Source: Rhynochetos jubatus
Taxonomy: Eukaryota; Chordata; Aves; Eurypygiformes; Rhynochetidae
Length of the DNA: 64,000 nucleotides
Reading direction: 5' to 3'
Assembly: GCA_027574665.1 (NCBI GenBank)
Contig: CM050662.1
Coordinates: 4,432,501-4,496,500, forward strand
Shown here: positions 1-12,652 of the stretch, in pieces
How the letters are laid out: each line of letters begins with the position of its first letter
How positions within the stretch are numbered: the first letter of the stretch is position 1
Made by a program: the position numbers and the translations under genes
Notes under the pieces: generated by a model
Told to the model about the DNA's origin: nothing
The model's database searches: none
Seen by the model: only the letters and a program-made list of their open reading frames with translations

Positions 1-1008
1 TTTGTGGAATAGCATCCTGAGAGCCCATATTTTGCCTAGAGAAAAGGGTATGCGCGTGTATCTTGCGTGCTCTTCAGCAAGGACTTGTTAAACATTGGCC
101 TTGGATGCTCAGGGAGCAGCCGAGTGAGAGGCAAGCCCAGTCAGTGGTGGGAGGCCGGAGCCAACGGGTTCCTATGCCTCTGTCTAGACCGAAGAGGTTT
201 GGAAATTTTCAGATTAGCTTTGGATAAGCCTCTGAACTTCTGGATGATACTTCTAGCCAGATTAGACCTCTAAAGCGCTTGAGGTTTGTCCGTTGCTAAT
301 TTTCATATGCATTACATTAAAAACTCTTAAGTTGAAATATTTCTTATTTTAAAAATAGAATAATAACACAATAAATCAGAAGGAAAAGCATCCTGAAAAC
401 AATGTAAAAAACAGATGAAAAGTGAACTGCGTAAAAATACCATACATGCCAGACCCTTCAAATATGATTTCCTGCATATTGCACTTTAAAAAGCATGATA
501 TTACAACATGCTCTTGCATGCAGGGGCCAAAAACCGGAAAGAATAAAGCCTTGTTTGATCTCAAGAGTTGAATGGATGTTATTTGACCCGTCCGTGATCT
601 GATCCTAGAGTGAGGACATGTCAGATGATTTTCCACTCGGCGAGTGTCTGCACCACTCCCTTGTCTCTTCTCCACCCTCTTTCTGAGCAGATAGTGCTGA
701 CACGCATCCTGTTTTGGGCTGCTGGGTACCGTGCCGGAGCAGCCTGGCACCCGAGCGCCTGTGGCTTGGGCAGACGACTTCAAAAGCAACTTTTGGCACA
801 GGGACGAAATATTTTGAAGTGAGTTTGGGTGCTTCCCAAAATGACCTGCTCCAAGCAAGTAGAAAGAAAACTTACATTATCACATGTAAAAGACCCAGGT
901 CCTCTAAGGAGCCTGCCAGGGGTTTATGAAATACGGTGTTACTGCTGAGGAACCTCAACACATGCAGTGATGGCTGACGAAAATAAAAAGCATAAACATG
1001 CTGTAGAG
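1..1008. other. Unique sequence, no gene seen
   Basis: No repeat family or coding gene is recognisable here. An AT-rich stretch lies around 300-400. Open frames on both strands reach about 160 codons at most, have no recognisable domain, and overlap each other on opposite strands, as chance frames do. Confidence 0.6.
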
Positions 1009-1427
1009 CCAGAGCCCCTCTGCCATGGGGACAGACTGAGAGAGTTGGGGGTGTTCAGCCTGGAGAAGAGAAGGCTCCAGGGAGACCTTATAGCACCTTC
1101 CAGTGCCTGAAGGGGGCCTACAAGGAAGCTGGGGGGGCTTTTTACAAAGGCCGGTAGTGACAGTACAAAGGACAATGGGTTTAAATTAAAAGTGGGGAGA
1201 TTTAGATAGGACATCAGGAAAAAATTCTTCCTGGAGAGGGTGGGGAGCACTGGGACAAGTTGCCCAGAGAAGCTGTGGATGCCCCATCCCTGGAAGTGTC
1301 CAAGGCCAGGCTGGATGAGGCTTTGAGCAACCTGGTCTAGTGGAAGGTGTCCCTGCCCATGGCAGGGGGGTTGGGACTGGATGATCTTTAAGGTGCCTTC
1401 CAACCCAAACCACTCTGTGATTCTGTG
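1009..1427 (+). mobile_element. CR1 LINE, 3' end fragment, sense on plus strand
   Basis: This is the 3' part of a CR1 non-LTR retrotransposon, the dominant transposable element of bird genomes. Diagnostic segments occur in the expected order: 'ggggacagactgagagagtt', 'cagcctggagaagagaaggc', the 'gggtttaaattaaaagtggg' stretch, 'ggacatcaggaaaaaattct', a 'gcccagagaagctgtggatg' block, and the terminal 'ccttccaacccaaac' followed by 'tgattctgtg'. The ending in an ATTCTRTG-type octamer and the lack of a poly(A) tail are CR1 hallmarks. The 5' end is missing, as in most copies, so only the 3' region is present and no reverse transcriptase is encoded. Divergence looks moderate. The frames of 75-154 codons across it on the minus strand are antisense shadows of the element. 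Confidence 0.93.
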
Positions 1428-1844
1428 TTGCAGAGGTAAGGGCTCAGAACCATGTGTCTGCTCTCAGTTGCTCAGAATCTAGCACACACTTGCTGTGTAT
1501 TTTGTAAATGGTAAAATGACCTGGTTCATTATTAGTCAGAGCCAATAGAGTGTGTGGTGGAAGCCACAGAAGACAAAAGGGAGGGAAACTTTAAAACTAA
1601 CATCTGCTTAATACGAAGAAGTTACAGCCATTACTAATACATCTTCTGGAATTAATGTTTAATACAATTTGTCTTTCCTTGGTGAAGGTTTGTTTAATTA
1701 CAAGGTGATATAAAAATGCCTGGATTACAGGCCTCGAACAGGCCTGAATCACAGGCCTCGAACCAAAGTTGACTTCTGAGTGAATCTCCTGACCAGCATC
1801 ATATCAATATGGGGTGTGACAGTGGAATACCCGCTGATCATTGG
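1428..1844. other. Unique spacer between CR1 and LTR
   Basis: The only structure I see is the 24-bp duplication listed separately. Part of this stretch could belong to the upstream end of the LTR if the true LTR boundary lies further left, for example at a TGTGACAG at 1815. Confidence 0.4.
1727..1764. repeat. Two-copy 24-bp tandem duplication
   Basis: The motif ACAGGCCTCGAAC occurs at 1727-1739 and again at 1751-1763, a period of 24 bp, and the intervening bases are also partly repeated (AGGCCTGA). This reads as a simple local duplication with CpG retained in both copies. Confidence 0.85.
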
Positions 1845-2041
1845 TGGAATGTGTGTGCTCGTTAGCAAAGAATGAAGCTTAGATAAAATATAGTCATTAG
1901 AAGGATGAAACATCTATTTAGAGACAGATTACCAAGGCCATACAGCCAGATGTCCAGCCTTATCTGAGACAAACAGACAGAGATGCCCCTTTTGGATTCC
2001 GCTCTGGGCCCTGGTCAGGCCTCGGGTGGAATCCAATGGAA

Positions 2042-2058
2042 GGGGGGGGGGGGGAGGG
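2042..2058 (+). repeat. G13 homopolymer run inside the LTR
   Basis: Thirteen consecutive G residues, then A and GGG, lie in the U3 part of the LTR upstream of the TATA box. The run is an intrinsic candidate for G-quadruplex formation and for length polymorphism or sequencing error. Confidence 0.9.
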
Positions 2059-2118
2059 CAGAACATCAGATGTCTCTGCATGTGAAGTCTCAAAGATTGT
2101 ATAAACAATATATAACTG

Positions 2119-2126
2119 TATAAAAG
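2119..2126 (+). promoter_or_regulatory. LTR TATA box
   Basis: TATAAAAG lies about 260 bp before the polyadenylation signal and about 320 bp before the right edge of the LTR. Transcription would be expected to begin about 25-30 bp downstream, near 2150. Confidence 0.6.
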
Positions 2127-2377
2127 ATGGACCCTCTCGCAGTGACTTTGGAGCCTCACCTACGCGTGGATGCACTGCGTAGGATTTCCCAGTTGCCGGG
2201 ACAGGTTCTCCAAATCCTCGCTGCGACTGGGGCTCCCCAGCTGATGTGCGTATCTGGATGATGGTAAAGTATGAGGGCAATTGGTGGTGGAGCTTTCTTA
2301 ATCACTGTTAGTAACTTTATGCAGTAATGATAGATGCGTTACCTTGCTTATGCTGTCTGCTGGTTTAGACTGTAGTA

Positions 2378-2383
2378 AATAAG
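2378..2383 (+). terminator. LTR polyadenylation signal (AATAAG variant)
   Basis: AATAAG is followed by a T-rich and then GT-rich stretch (2384-2420), as expected for an R/U5 boundary. It differs from AATAAA in the last base, which may be decay or a natural variant. Confidence 0.55.
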
Positions 2384-2436
2384 TTTTTCTTTTCAACTTT
2401 AACTTGGTGTCTGTGTTCTTTCTGCCAAGCCTGTCA

Positions 2437-4469
2437 ATTAGCAAAACACAAGGGCATCAGCAGCTTTGGGGAAAAAATTAAAGATACAGGGTAAAAAGCA
2501 GATACACCTTATTTCAGTATAGAAGTAGCACCGCCAAAGTCCTTGAACACATTGTCTTGAAATGAAGTGGAATAATAACTACACTATTTTCTTACCAATG
2601 ACTATCCAGCTACATAATTTGCAGTTAAAAGCTGATTGGTTTTGGGAAGGTTTCTGCTCAGTGGCTCCTTTCCCATAGTAAATAAACTGCAAGGTGGCTG
2701 CTCATGACTCTGCAGTTCAGTAGTGTCAGAAAATACCCTTCGCTGGAAATCATTAATGCAAAAGCTCGAATAGAAAAAAAGCAGAGCTTTTTTCTCCTCT
2801 TCAGGAATGTGTTTGGCAGTTGTGCTGAAATGCGCACTCAGTGCCTGTGTGTGGGACCTGCGTCGTTCCTGCTTGTGGGGATTGAGAGGGGGACAGGCCA
2901 CCTTGCATCTCAGCTCTGCTTATAAGCAGGTAGCGGGAGAACTTGAGCCTGCAGGGCTGTGGGCTCCAGAGGGTTTTTTAAATCTCTAAATACACTTGTT
3001 AGTTTGTCTGCTTTTAATTAGTCTGGAAAAATAATTTGGGAAAAAATGGTATGTAAGTAAAACTGTAAGCAGCAATGTACTTTCTTCTGTCTTCCTCTTT
3101 TCAGTACAAGATTTGGAGAGCAGGTGGTTAAAGGGGGCATGTGTGAACCTAAGTAGTAGGTCGGTATGGTTCTGTAATGAAGTGCAATGAGCAGAAGGCC
3201 AGCAGCAGCTCTAGCACTTCAGACCAACAGAGCCCTATGAAGGTGAGAGACCCTGTGCCAGATCATCGCACCATCTGCACCCAGCAGTTCATCTTGCTTT
3301 TACTGCTTAGTAGTTGTGGATGCAGATCAGCTGATGGGAAAACCAGCTTGTGGCTCTTCATATACCAAGGGGAAGCATGAAAAGAGGAAAGCTAAGCAGC
3401 CATTTGTAGGGTACTGGGCATGGGTCCCCATTCTAGCAGGGGAGATGAGAGTAGAAAGCACAATTTTGGATGTTTAAAATTAATCAATAATCAGAGTTGA
3501 GTACTGGGGAGGTTCTGCCTTCTCTAGTAGTCATCACAAAGCTTAGCACAGGGAGCCGTGCTGCTGCGTATGCTGTGCCATGCTCCTGCCCCCAGTCACT
3601 GCCTTGTGCTGTTGTTGGCTTCTCCCTTTGGTGTTCAACTCCAGTTCTCCATTGCTTCTTTCAGCTGGGTCCCCCAACAGGCTCCCCTTTGGCATGCTGA
3701 GTATTCCTCAAGCCGCCTCATCCGTGTGTATCTGTGTAACTAATAATAAAAGACCCCTATGTGATGCACTTGGTATTAGCAGGCATCAGAATTCAAAATC
3801 CCTTTGTCCCTCCTTTCCACTGACAAAGGTCTAGTGGCTTCTGGTCCTTTGCTTTGGAAAGCATCCAGCCCATATTGTTCAGTGCTGCAACCTTTACAGT
3901 ATTGCAGCGCACACAAACGAGAGATGCATTCACATCATTGTCCCGCTGGTTTATTTTTGCTAACTGGCAAAAGCGTGCAGAGCAAGAACGGACTGTGTGT
4001 AAGGTGCAGCGAGATGCTGCTGACAGGCGGGGGTTACAGCGGGGAAGGCTCAGTGGTTGCCATGGGTTGGCTTTGTCCCTTTTAGGGCACTGATGTCCTG
4101 TTCTTGATGTTGGGTTTTTTTTATTGCTAGTGGGGAATGACTATAACCAGGTAACCATGCTTATCTCTCTCTCCTTCTTCTAAAGGCCCTCCGCCCCATA
4201 TGTTTATGATGTGTTTGTATCACACATTTAGTGTCATTACGGTGTAGTGAGGGCTCAACTTGGGACAATCAATCAGCTTTATCACCATTTAAATAATAAA
4301 TGCTAGATCATGTTGCTGGACACTCTTTGGAAAAAACAGTGTTTGTGGGAAATGTAACTCTTTCTTGCCTTTGTAACCAATTATCAAAATGATCTAAAAA
4401 TTACCTATAGCTAGAGAAGCTGCACTGATTTTATTGTATTTTATTTTTTTTCTGGTGAACTTCAGCACA
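2437..4469. other. Unique sequence, no gene seen
   Basis: No repeat or gene is recognised. Overlapping open frames of 60-106 codons occur on both strands and lack splice-site context or composition suggesting coding. There is a short T-run near 4108. Confidence 0.55.
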
Positions 4470-4765
4470 TGAATCATAGAACACAGAATGTTTTGGGTTG
4501 GAAGGGACCTTAAAGATCATCTAGTTCCAACCCCCTGCCATGGTCAGAGACACCCTCCACTAGGCCAGGTTGCTCCAAGTTTCATCCAGCCTGTCCTTGA
4601 AGACAGCCAGGGATGGGGCATCCACAGCTTCCCTGGACAACCTCTCCCAGTGCCTCAGCACCATCTCTGGGAAGATTTTCTTCCTGATGTCAAATCTAAA
4701 TCTTCCTTCTTCAAATTTAAACCCATTATCCCTTGTCCTGTCACTACCTGCCCTTGTAAAAAGGA
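4470..4765 (-). mobile_element. CR1 LINE, 3' end fragment, minus strand
   Basis: Reading left to right this is the complement of a CR1 3' terminus. It begins 'gaatcatagaa', continues 'ttttgggttggaagggacct' and 'taaagatcatctagttccaa', and extends through 'gcatccacagcttccctgg' to 'tcctgtcactacctgccctt'. Recognisable similarity stops near 4765, which is the truncated 5' side of the element. About 300 bp of noncoding 3' sequence remains. Confidence 0.93.
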
Positions 4766-7700
4766 ATGACTCCCAGTGTCTGTGTATGGGTTGTTGCTGT
4801 TGGTTACTCAGTTGAGTGGCAGCTCTCACACTGTTCTTTTTACACAGATGACCAAAACCACCCAGAGCACAGAATCAACAAAAATAACACTCCTGTGGGT
4901 ACACCTTCAAAACTGAGGACTGCTTTTGTAAACTAGCTTTCTCAATATTAATGAAAAATTGTTGCCATCCCTGCACTAAAAAGAGCAAACCACAGTGGGT
5001 AGCTTGTTTTTGGAGCCTTAGTTAGTTTTCTGCACATTTACCCTTTGCTGACCTTGCTTGTCAACACTCGTAATTTGTGTCCCTGCAAGGAAGCCTCTCC
5101 CAGTATCTGCTGCATTCAGTCCCCCTGCTGAGGCTTACGGCACTTCCAAATAGTACAGCTTTGATTAAATTACATTTTCCCTTTGTTGCTTATGCAAACC
5201 TATCACACTCCACTGTTCCACATGTTGACTGAAGTACCTTTAATAGATGTCAGACCCTCCAACACTTTGTTTTTTCTGTTATAGCATGGGATGACCAAAG
5301 CTGGCAGACACAGGCAGGAATCTGAGCAGAGGAAATTTGTATTTTTAAAACTTTATATATAGTTGATTTAAAAAAAAAGCCCAAAACCAAAACACTCATA
5401 TTTTTTTTTTAGGATAAGTGAGATTTGGAATGCCTTGCCCTGTCCCTTTCATCAAGTTTCATTAAAAACATGGACAATAACTTAATCTTATACTATGAAC
5501 GAAATAGATGCGGAGGAGTGCCAGGCCATCTTGTCATGGCCAGGCTCTCTAGCAGGTAGCTGGATACTTTCCTGGTGTAACCCAATGGGAGCTTGCTGTG
5601 CTAAGGAAGGAGCAGTGCAGGCACCATGACCTAGACCTGCAGCCCTGCTCACTTTTTAGGGGTTACCCTTTCTTCTGGACCAGGAGTGAAGACACAAACA
5701 AGCCAGGTCATGTTGCTTTGCATTTAGTCATCATTTTTATACTTTGAAAGACATGCATTTGAGCAGTTGTTTTATTGTGATTTTTTTTTTAAAGAGGCTT
5801 TAGGGCACATTAAATAAAAATTTTGAAATTACTTAAAAATCTAAGTTATTTTTCAATTGACATAAGTGGGAGAGTATAAATTTACTTAAAAAATCAGAGG
5901 ATTAATTCCAAGGTCATGAAGGTTCTTTTGAAAATTTTGCTATTAGGCTATTAGTATGTGTCCTTATGGTGAAAACCACCTTTTTTCTTTGCTGTATCCC
6001 TCAGGAAGGTTTAGTTGTTTCACATAAGTATAACTTTAAATTCTCTCATTGACATGTGTAATAATTTTTAGTCTTTAGTTCTTTACAGTTGCTTTCTTTT
6101 GCTATTGGAAATGCATAACTAATTGAACATGTTGGGTTTGTTTATTAATGGGAACATAATTCTCAATCAAATTTGTGACACAAACACTGTTGCAAATGCA
6201 ATATTCCTTTTTCATGAACACCCTGCTCTGTTCCTGAATTTTAATCCCCTTAAATATTCCTGCCAATAAAATGCCATGAAGAAACCGAGAGGCAGATTTA
6301 TTCACTGTCATTCCTAGGAGTCAGCTGAGGCTCTCTGGAAATGTGTTCTTCTAACGCGTGTCTGTGGCTGCAGTTAAAGGGCAGCTGTAAGAGTGAGGAC
6401 TGTGTGCTGTCTGCCCCTGCTCTGTCAGAGGATTTTATTTCATGGTGAAAAGGGAATGAAGAGTAGCACTGGCTGGATAACAAGTGTTGAAAGGGAAGCT
6501 GCAATGTTCATCTTAACCACATGATCTGCATATCTCGGTTGGGCAGAAAATTCTTTTTTTCCCATTTAAATTATCATTTGAAGTAAAGCAGGCTTTTTCA
6601 GAGAAGATTGTCCAAGTCAAGGGGAGATGCTATAGTAAGTTGGCGTAGCGCTGGCTTTTTACAATAGAAAAATGCGCATCAGCATCCATGACTGCAAGGC
6701 GAGCCGTTATTGACTACCGGGAAGCTACCTAGCAGAGCTGGCTGCGTTACTGCCCACCCCTCCAGGGACTGCTGGTTTTGGAGTATGTTAATGGGTATGT
6801 TAACCTGTGCTGGGGATGTGGCCGTGATGGCTTAGGCTGTGATTCCATGTAGTTACCGGACAGATAGCGCAGTCCTGACAACACTTTTCGCCATTGCCCA
6901 GTGCCGCTGCTTTGATGACAGTACTGAAGTCCGTGCTTTCACTTTGAATCACACATGCTCTTCTTATTATGCTGTTTTTTTTCTCATTCATCAGAAATTC
7001 AGAATTTCCTGGAAAATGCCAAAATCTTTATCTTCCATCCCCTGGGTCTTGGGCTGATGTTGCTTAGAAAGAAGCCCATGGCCCAGGTTTTCTGCTCTGG
7101 CCAAGCTGTGTTTGAACCAAGACCAGGGAGGTGAAACAAATGTTTCTTAAAGGTATCTTTATGGTTGCTTCATCTTGGGACTAGTCCAGCTTCTGAAGCA
7201 AGTTAGAACTGCTGTAGTTCTGTGCTAGCTGTGCTTGAATTGGAGGCTTCTTAGTATGTAAATACATGTCCCTTTTAATTAGAGCTGCTCTCCATGCAGT
7301 AGCCTAGCAGAGCTGGGCTATTCACAGTGTTCCCGAGCACATGTGGGTAGTACAGCCTTCACACTGGTGCTTCTGTCATCCCTCAGTATCTGCAAAACAC
7401 AAGTCCATGGTCCACACCATGAGATCCCGTGGTTCATCATCGAATGGCTTCCTCAACTTGGTGCGTTCACATGATTTAGCTCCATTTACAACGGCAGTGG
7501 CCAAGGGAGACTCATCCATCTCAGTGATGACTTTCCTTAAAGGAGTGGTTTTCTCCTTTTCCTAGGCTGTTTCATACAGCAGCCTTGTGCAGGGAGGTAA
7601 TTAGGACAGTAAATTTTCTGAACTGTCCCTACAAAGAAAGATGGCTGTGCTGAGGATGACACCAGCAAGTAATGAAGATGTAGTTGTCTCTTCTGCACTC

Positions 7701-10700
7701 AGCTTTGGGCACAGATCATCTTTTACTTGTGGAATGCCTGAGAACAGCAGGTCTGCGTCTGCTTTTGGAGCCGACTGAGTGTCCACCTAGTCTTTTATGT
7801 TATGCTGCACTGCTTTCTAGTAAGAAACCCCAAAATTTCAGGGGTCTAAAATGGGTGTTGAGAGGACACAGCATTGGCTGGGAAAACTGAGCTTATTTAG
7901 ATAGTGGGAATGTCTTTCCTATGTTAACAGCAGTGAAAAGTCTCAGATAAGGTTGGAAGCCCTCAGGTTAATTAGATAGGAATTTCCTTAATTTGTCGGT
8001 CTGTTTTAAAAGTTGTAAATCCAAGAAGCAACAGATGGCTGCGGAAAAATGAGAACAGATTAAGACCTACATGCTCACTTTAATGCCAGGTACTATGGAA
8101 AATATTTCTGAACACAGAACTTAAGCACTTTGATTGTGTGAGCTATCTGACTCTTTATCTACTGTCTGTGCTGGAAAGCACTAGAGCACATACATCAACT
8201 CTAAATGGATGTGTAATCCCGTAACTATTCCCTGCTCTGCAAAGCTCTTCAGCATGTACTTCAGTCCCAAAGAGATCAGTGGGTTTGAAACACATGTTCA
8301 AAGTTAAAGGCACATGTTGAAGTGCTTGTTAAATTGCTGTCCTGTGCATCTGTCACAGTGTGCACTTTATTCCTGCTTCACCTTTTAGCTTTATATTCCA
8401 AGCTGGACAGTAAGAAGAAATACAATATTTGTAAATGTGATGTCAAATGTTCAGTCACCAAGATCAATGGGCCTATCCCCTAGAATAAGTACTGCTCATT
8501 TGCTTGTGCTGCTTCAGTAATTCATCAGTTTGTATAATTTTTATTATCACTTCATGAATTATGCTTTTGAAGAAACTTTAAGGTTCAGTTCAGAAAGATG
8601 AAAACCAACTGGCGAGGTCAGTTAGGAAACCTGCGAAGTGTTGAGAACAGTTTCTGGGACTTGCCACATTCCCCAGACTTGAAAAATGTGGAGTAGGAAT
8701 TTGAAGAACTCCTTATCGCTTCTGTAATAGCAGTCCCTAATGATGGCAGTTACTTTTTAACAAGTTCTTTACGCTACTGGAGGCAGCAAGAGAAGGAAAC
8801 ACATGGTCTGTTTTTTTGTCAGTGGGAAGAATGCCTTTGCTCTCACAATCAAAGAATAAATGTAAATATGATGAGAATGTATTACAGATTGCTAGCATCA
8901 GTGAGTAACCTATGATGATCTCCACTGCCTGAAAAAATAAAAACGTGCAAAAAAAGGACAAACTGAGTACTTCTTGTATAAACAGAAGTCCTAACACATT
9001 CATCTTCCACAGTGAGAAGCTTTTGAATCAAAAGCTTAAAAAAGCAAAAAACTCTTATGGGGAACACAGGCTAATTTGAGTGGAGATTGGGAATTTTTGT
9101 TCGCTCTCCTTTCAGCAGAGTGCTTCACTCTGAGTCGCTCTGCTGCCCGGCCTTGTAGCACCAGGAGGTTAGCAGGGCCTTGTGTAGGAAACCCAGGGAC
9201 TGGCTCTGTCACTCGTTTGGTCCGGTCCTGTGCATGGTCAAGAGCTGCCACTGATGCTTCTGGGTGCTTTGCACTGGTTTGTTTTCACAGAAATTAACAC
9301 AAGGCACTTAGTCTCTTTAATGATGTTAGTGATTATTCAAAACAGTTGAGCTTTAGACTGTGCTCCTGTAGTGAAGCCGTTGTGGGCGGATATATATTGC
9401 AATAACTCACAGTGTAATAACTCTGATGTAAAGAAAATGATAGAAAAGTGCAACATTTGGTTTCTTCAGATAAAGGTGACACATCTGTTGGCTGTAAAGC
9501 AGTTCTTGTCATTTGTAGGATGGCAGCAGTACACAGGACCTTACTAAGACCATGGTTACTAATGCCATGGCAGCCCTGGCCAAGCAGTTACCCACCACCC
9601 GACAGAGGCTCACAACAGCTTTTCACCCCCATCTTGGGCAGAGAAGGATGAGCTGGGAGCGCCTGTACATAACAGTTGTTTGGTTTGCTGTTTGTAAACA
9701 GAATGCTGTGTGCAGGGTTTGCTACAAGATTTGAACCTTGGGTGTTTATAGAGCTGGTCCCTGAGTCAAGCAGTATGTGCTCATTAAAGCAAGTCCAGGA
9801 CCATTACAGGTTTGTTAATGATGTTGTGAAATTCTGTAGGTTCTGGGTGAAAATACTGTTGAAACTCATGCAGAACATATCTGGAGTGTTAAAGTGGACA
9901 TTTTGCTGAACAGAAGAAAAGGGGAAAATAAGGACCTTTAGGGATAAAAAAAGCCAACCAATCCAATAAAGACAACCCAGTTCTGTTGTTTGTAATGGGT
10001 CTTAGAAACCTTAATAAAGAGAACATTAAAATGTGAGATGTATAACAGTAGTTTGAATTGCTGGTTACAGAATAGTTTGTTGTGAGAGGCAGGCTAGCTG
10101 TTCTCTGTAGTGACCGAGCCCTCTGGCCAGTATATATAGTGAGAAAATCCAGACTACCGTGTGATCAAGCAGCATTTCATATTTTGTCTTTTCCGCATGC
10201 TTCGGCACACCCTAACTTGAGGTGGGACTGGAAGTGAAACTTCTGGAATCCGCGAGGAAGACCATTCTTGTGGTATTGCCATCCCAGCCAAAACCAGGAA
10301 GCATCGGAGAACTTGCCAAAGAAATAAAAAATAAAAAATCAGACTGCTAGGGAGAGTTTGCCAGCCTGGTTTCCAAGCCAAGGGGATTTGGAAAAGCTTC
10401 TGAATGTTTTAGAGGTTATCCAAACCAGACCAGTAGACTTTCACTCGCTAGTCAGTGTACGAGTACAGCCTTCTGAGCTGCACTGTCATTGAGTAGGTTC
10501 CTGTGTTTGGTTGCTTATTAGCAGCCCTGAGCTACCAGCTGTAACAGCTTCCCCATAACCAAAGGAGCCAACCTCAAACCGCAAGTTAAAAAGTCTTATT
10601 CTTGAAAAGAGCTAATGGGGAGACCCCAAAACCTGCCAAAAAAACCCCTCAAACCAATCCTGAAATTGTTCTTGAAGTGTCTCTACCCATCACCTCCTCC

Positions 10701-12644
10701 AAAAGTCATTTAAAGGCAGTCAGCTTCTGTCCTTTCTTCTTCAACCTTAACTCCATCCACCACCAACTGGTGGAAGACTAATTCAGTCCTGCTTCTCCTA
10801 TGGCAATCCCATTGCCTCTTCAGCTTCTCTTTGCTTTCCAGGTTATCGATCTCTTTCTGATTTGCTCCCTTTCCGTGTAGGGAGGTGCCCTTCTGGCTTT
10901 CACAGCTCTGCTGACACTTGGTGCTCTAACTGACTGCATGTTCTGAGCTCTGTTATTGCTGTCTGCATTTGGGTGGGACACTGCTCCTTGGGGATGCTTT
11001 CCCACTGATGTTCCTTTGCAAAGACTGATTGTTCTGATGTCATCGTATCTGAAGAGGAGGTGTGTTGTTACAAACCACTGATATTTGTGATGTATTGTTG
11101 AGAAGAAAGTGAAAACTCTGCTGTTCATTTATAGAGTGGTTTGAATTTCGACTTAAATATTCTTTTGAGCGTGCCTTAGTCAAATTGCAGGTGTCAGTTT
11201 TACAGACACAGGGTGGTCCTAAAGATAAGAAGGTCAATGGTTTCTTCCTGTCAAATGAGTTTATGATGGAAGGTTTTCTTCACACCAGTGATGATAGCAT
11301 TAATCTAAACAAACCTACCCATCCTGGACGGCTCCTAACAAACTGAATCGTGACTGTGTGCCAGCAGTCTACCTATGAAGATTTTCCTAGTGAGGGGCTT
11401 TCTCATATTTTTTTCCAATTCTATTGTGACTCTACCAGGAATAATAAAAGTGTTCAGCTCTTACGCTGAAAGACTTGACTTCACTCTAGAAACGAACTAT
11501 TAGGGAGCATTTTGCACCTTTTGTAAAACCCACTGAGGGATTAAAAAAACCCTCTGAAAGAGTTCTTCTTACAAAAGGACCATTCACACTATTTTGGTTG
11601 TATTTCTGTTTTCAGCTTGAACATGATAGGAAAAAGAACATTTGTTTGCAACAGCTTTTTAGGAGAATGAGCTGCACGTGTAAAACTTTTCCAAAAGAAA
11701 TAACAGTGAAAGAATAATGGTATAACCTATTTACTTTTTGGTTTGATTTTTTTAGTGAAAAGAAAAAAGGAATGCACCTGCATTTCTTAATGAATCTGGT
11801 GGGAGAGAGATGCAAAGGCACTGGAAAAAGGGGAAATGGAGCAGATAAATCTGAGTATGTACTCTAATTCAGAGTGTTTGTTATGCCAGAAAAAGAAAAA
11901 CATTTGTATAGTTAATACACACCGGATTCATGATGCATGACGTTACATCAGTGTAAGTGCAGAGTAACATTCCTGAGTCCAGAGAAACCCAGGAAACAAA
12001 AGACAGGGCTGAGGTCAAATTCATGCCGTCTTCAACGCCTCTGCAGTGTTAGACTGGTGGTGGCTCAAAAAGGTTCTGCTATGGCAGTTGCGTAGTGTAT
12101 GTGCGCATATCTAATGTCTCCTCTGAGCTCCAAGGGGTTAGACGCTAAACTAGAGTTTTCTGGTGTCTGCAGTGCTGCATCCTTACCAAAGATGTGGGAG
12201 GAAAGGGTGGTTACTCTGGCCTGATAACTGTCAGAAGTCCCTGCTCATTAACAGGCAAAGTCACAGCTCTGTGCTCATTATGGAGCATCTCTTGCTGCAT
12301 TACCCTGTGCTGGGTGGGAAAAAGCACATCCTGTTTAGGTCTAAGTGGGAATCAAGTCCTTGTCTAGATTAAGGGGAGAGATGCCAGCGGAAGATGTGAC
12401 CCTAGGCTCTTAGAAGGCGATGTAAGAAGCTACGAGCTCTTGAATCCTGTAGGAATTTTGGAAAATCTCACTTTACTTGTAAAGCAGAGGGGGAATATAC
12501 CTGTTTACTCCCCCTTTTGCAATCTGTATTGGGTTATTCTTTGGTAGTCTCTGTGCAGGCCAATGAGATTTTATTTTTTTTTAAGATTGAGTGTTTTGGA
12601 GCTGCTGCCAGACATTGTGAAGATACACTGAGTGGTCGGTTGGC
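4766..12644. other. Long unique stretch, no gene recognised
   Basis: I see no further transposable elements. AT-rich segments (5340-5420, 5760-5900, 8860-8960) alternate with average composition. A modestly CpG-bearing patch lies at about 6640-6740. Short T- or A-runs occur at 5401-5410 and 5779-5790. Open frames are all near 100 codons or shorter and are not convincing. Confidence 0.5.
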
Positions 12645-12652
12645 TTGGTATG

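Larger units (their letters stand above)
1845..2436 (+). mobile_element. Solitary endogenous retrovirus LTR (ERV, probably ERVL-like)
   Basis: This block has the architecture of a retroviral LTR on the plus strand. There is a TATA box (TATAAAAG, 2119-2126), a CpG-rich stretch just after it (2135-2260), an AATAAG polyadenylation signal (2378-2383) followed by a T-rich segment, and a short U5-like tail ending in CA at 2436. A 5' edge at TG 1845 gives a candidate 5-bp target duplication, ATTGG on the left and ATTAG on the right, with one mismatch; TGTGACAG at 1815 is an alternative start. No primer-binding site follows the right edge, no polypurine tract precedes the left edge, and no gag, pol or env reading frame is nearby. 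It is therefore best read as a solo LTR left by recombination between two LTRs. The ERVL assignment comes from general appearance and is uncertain. Confidence 0.7.
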
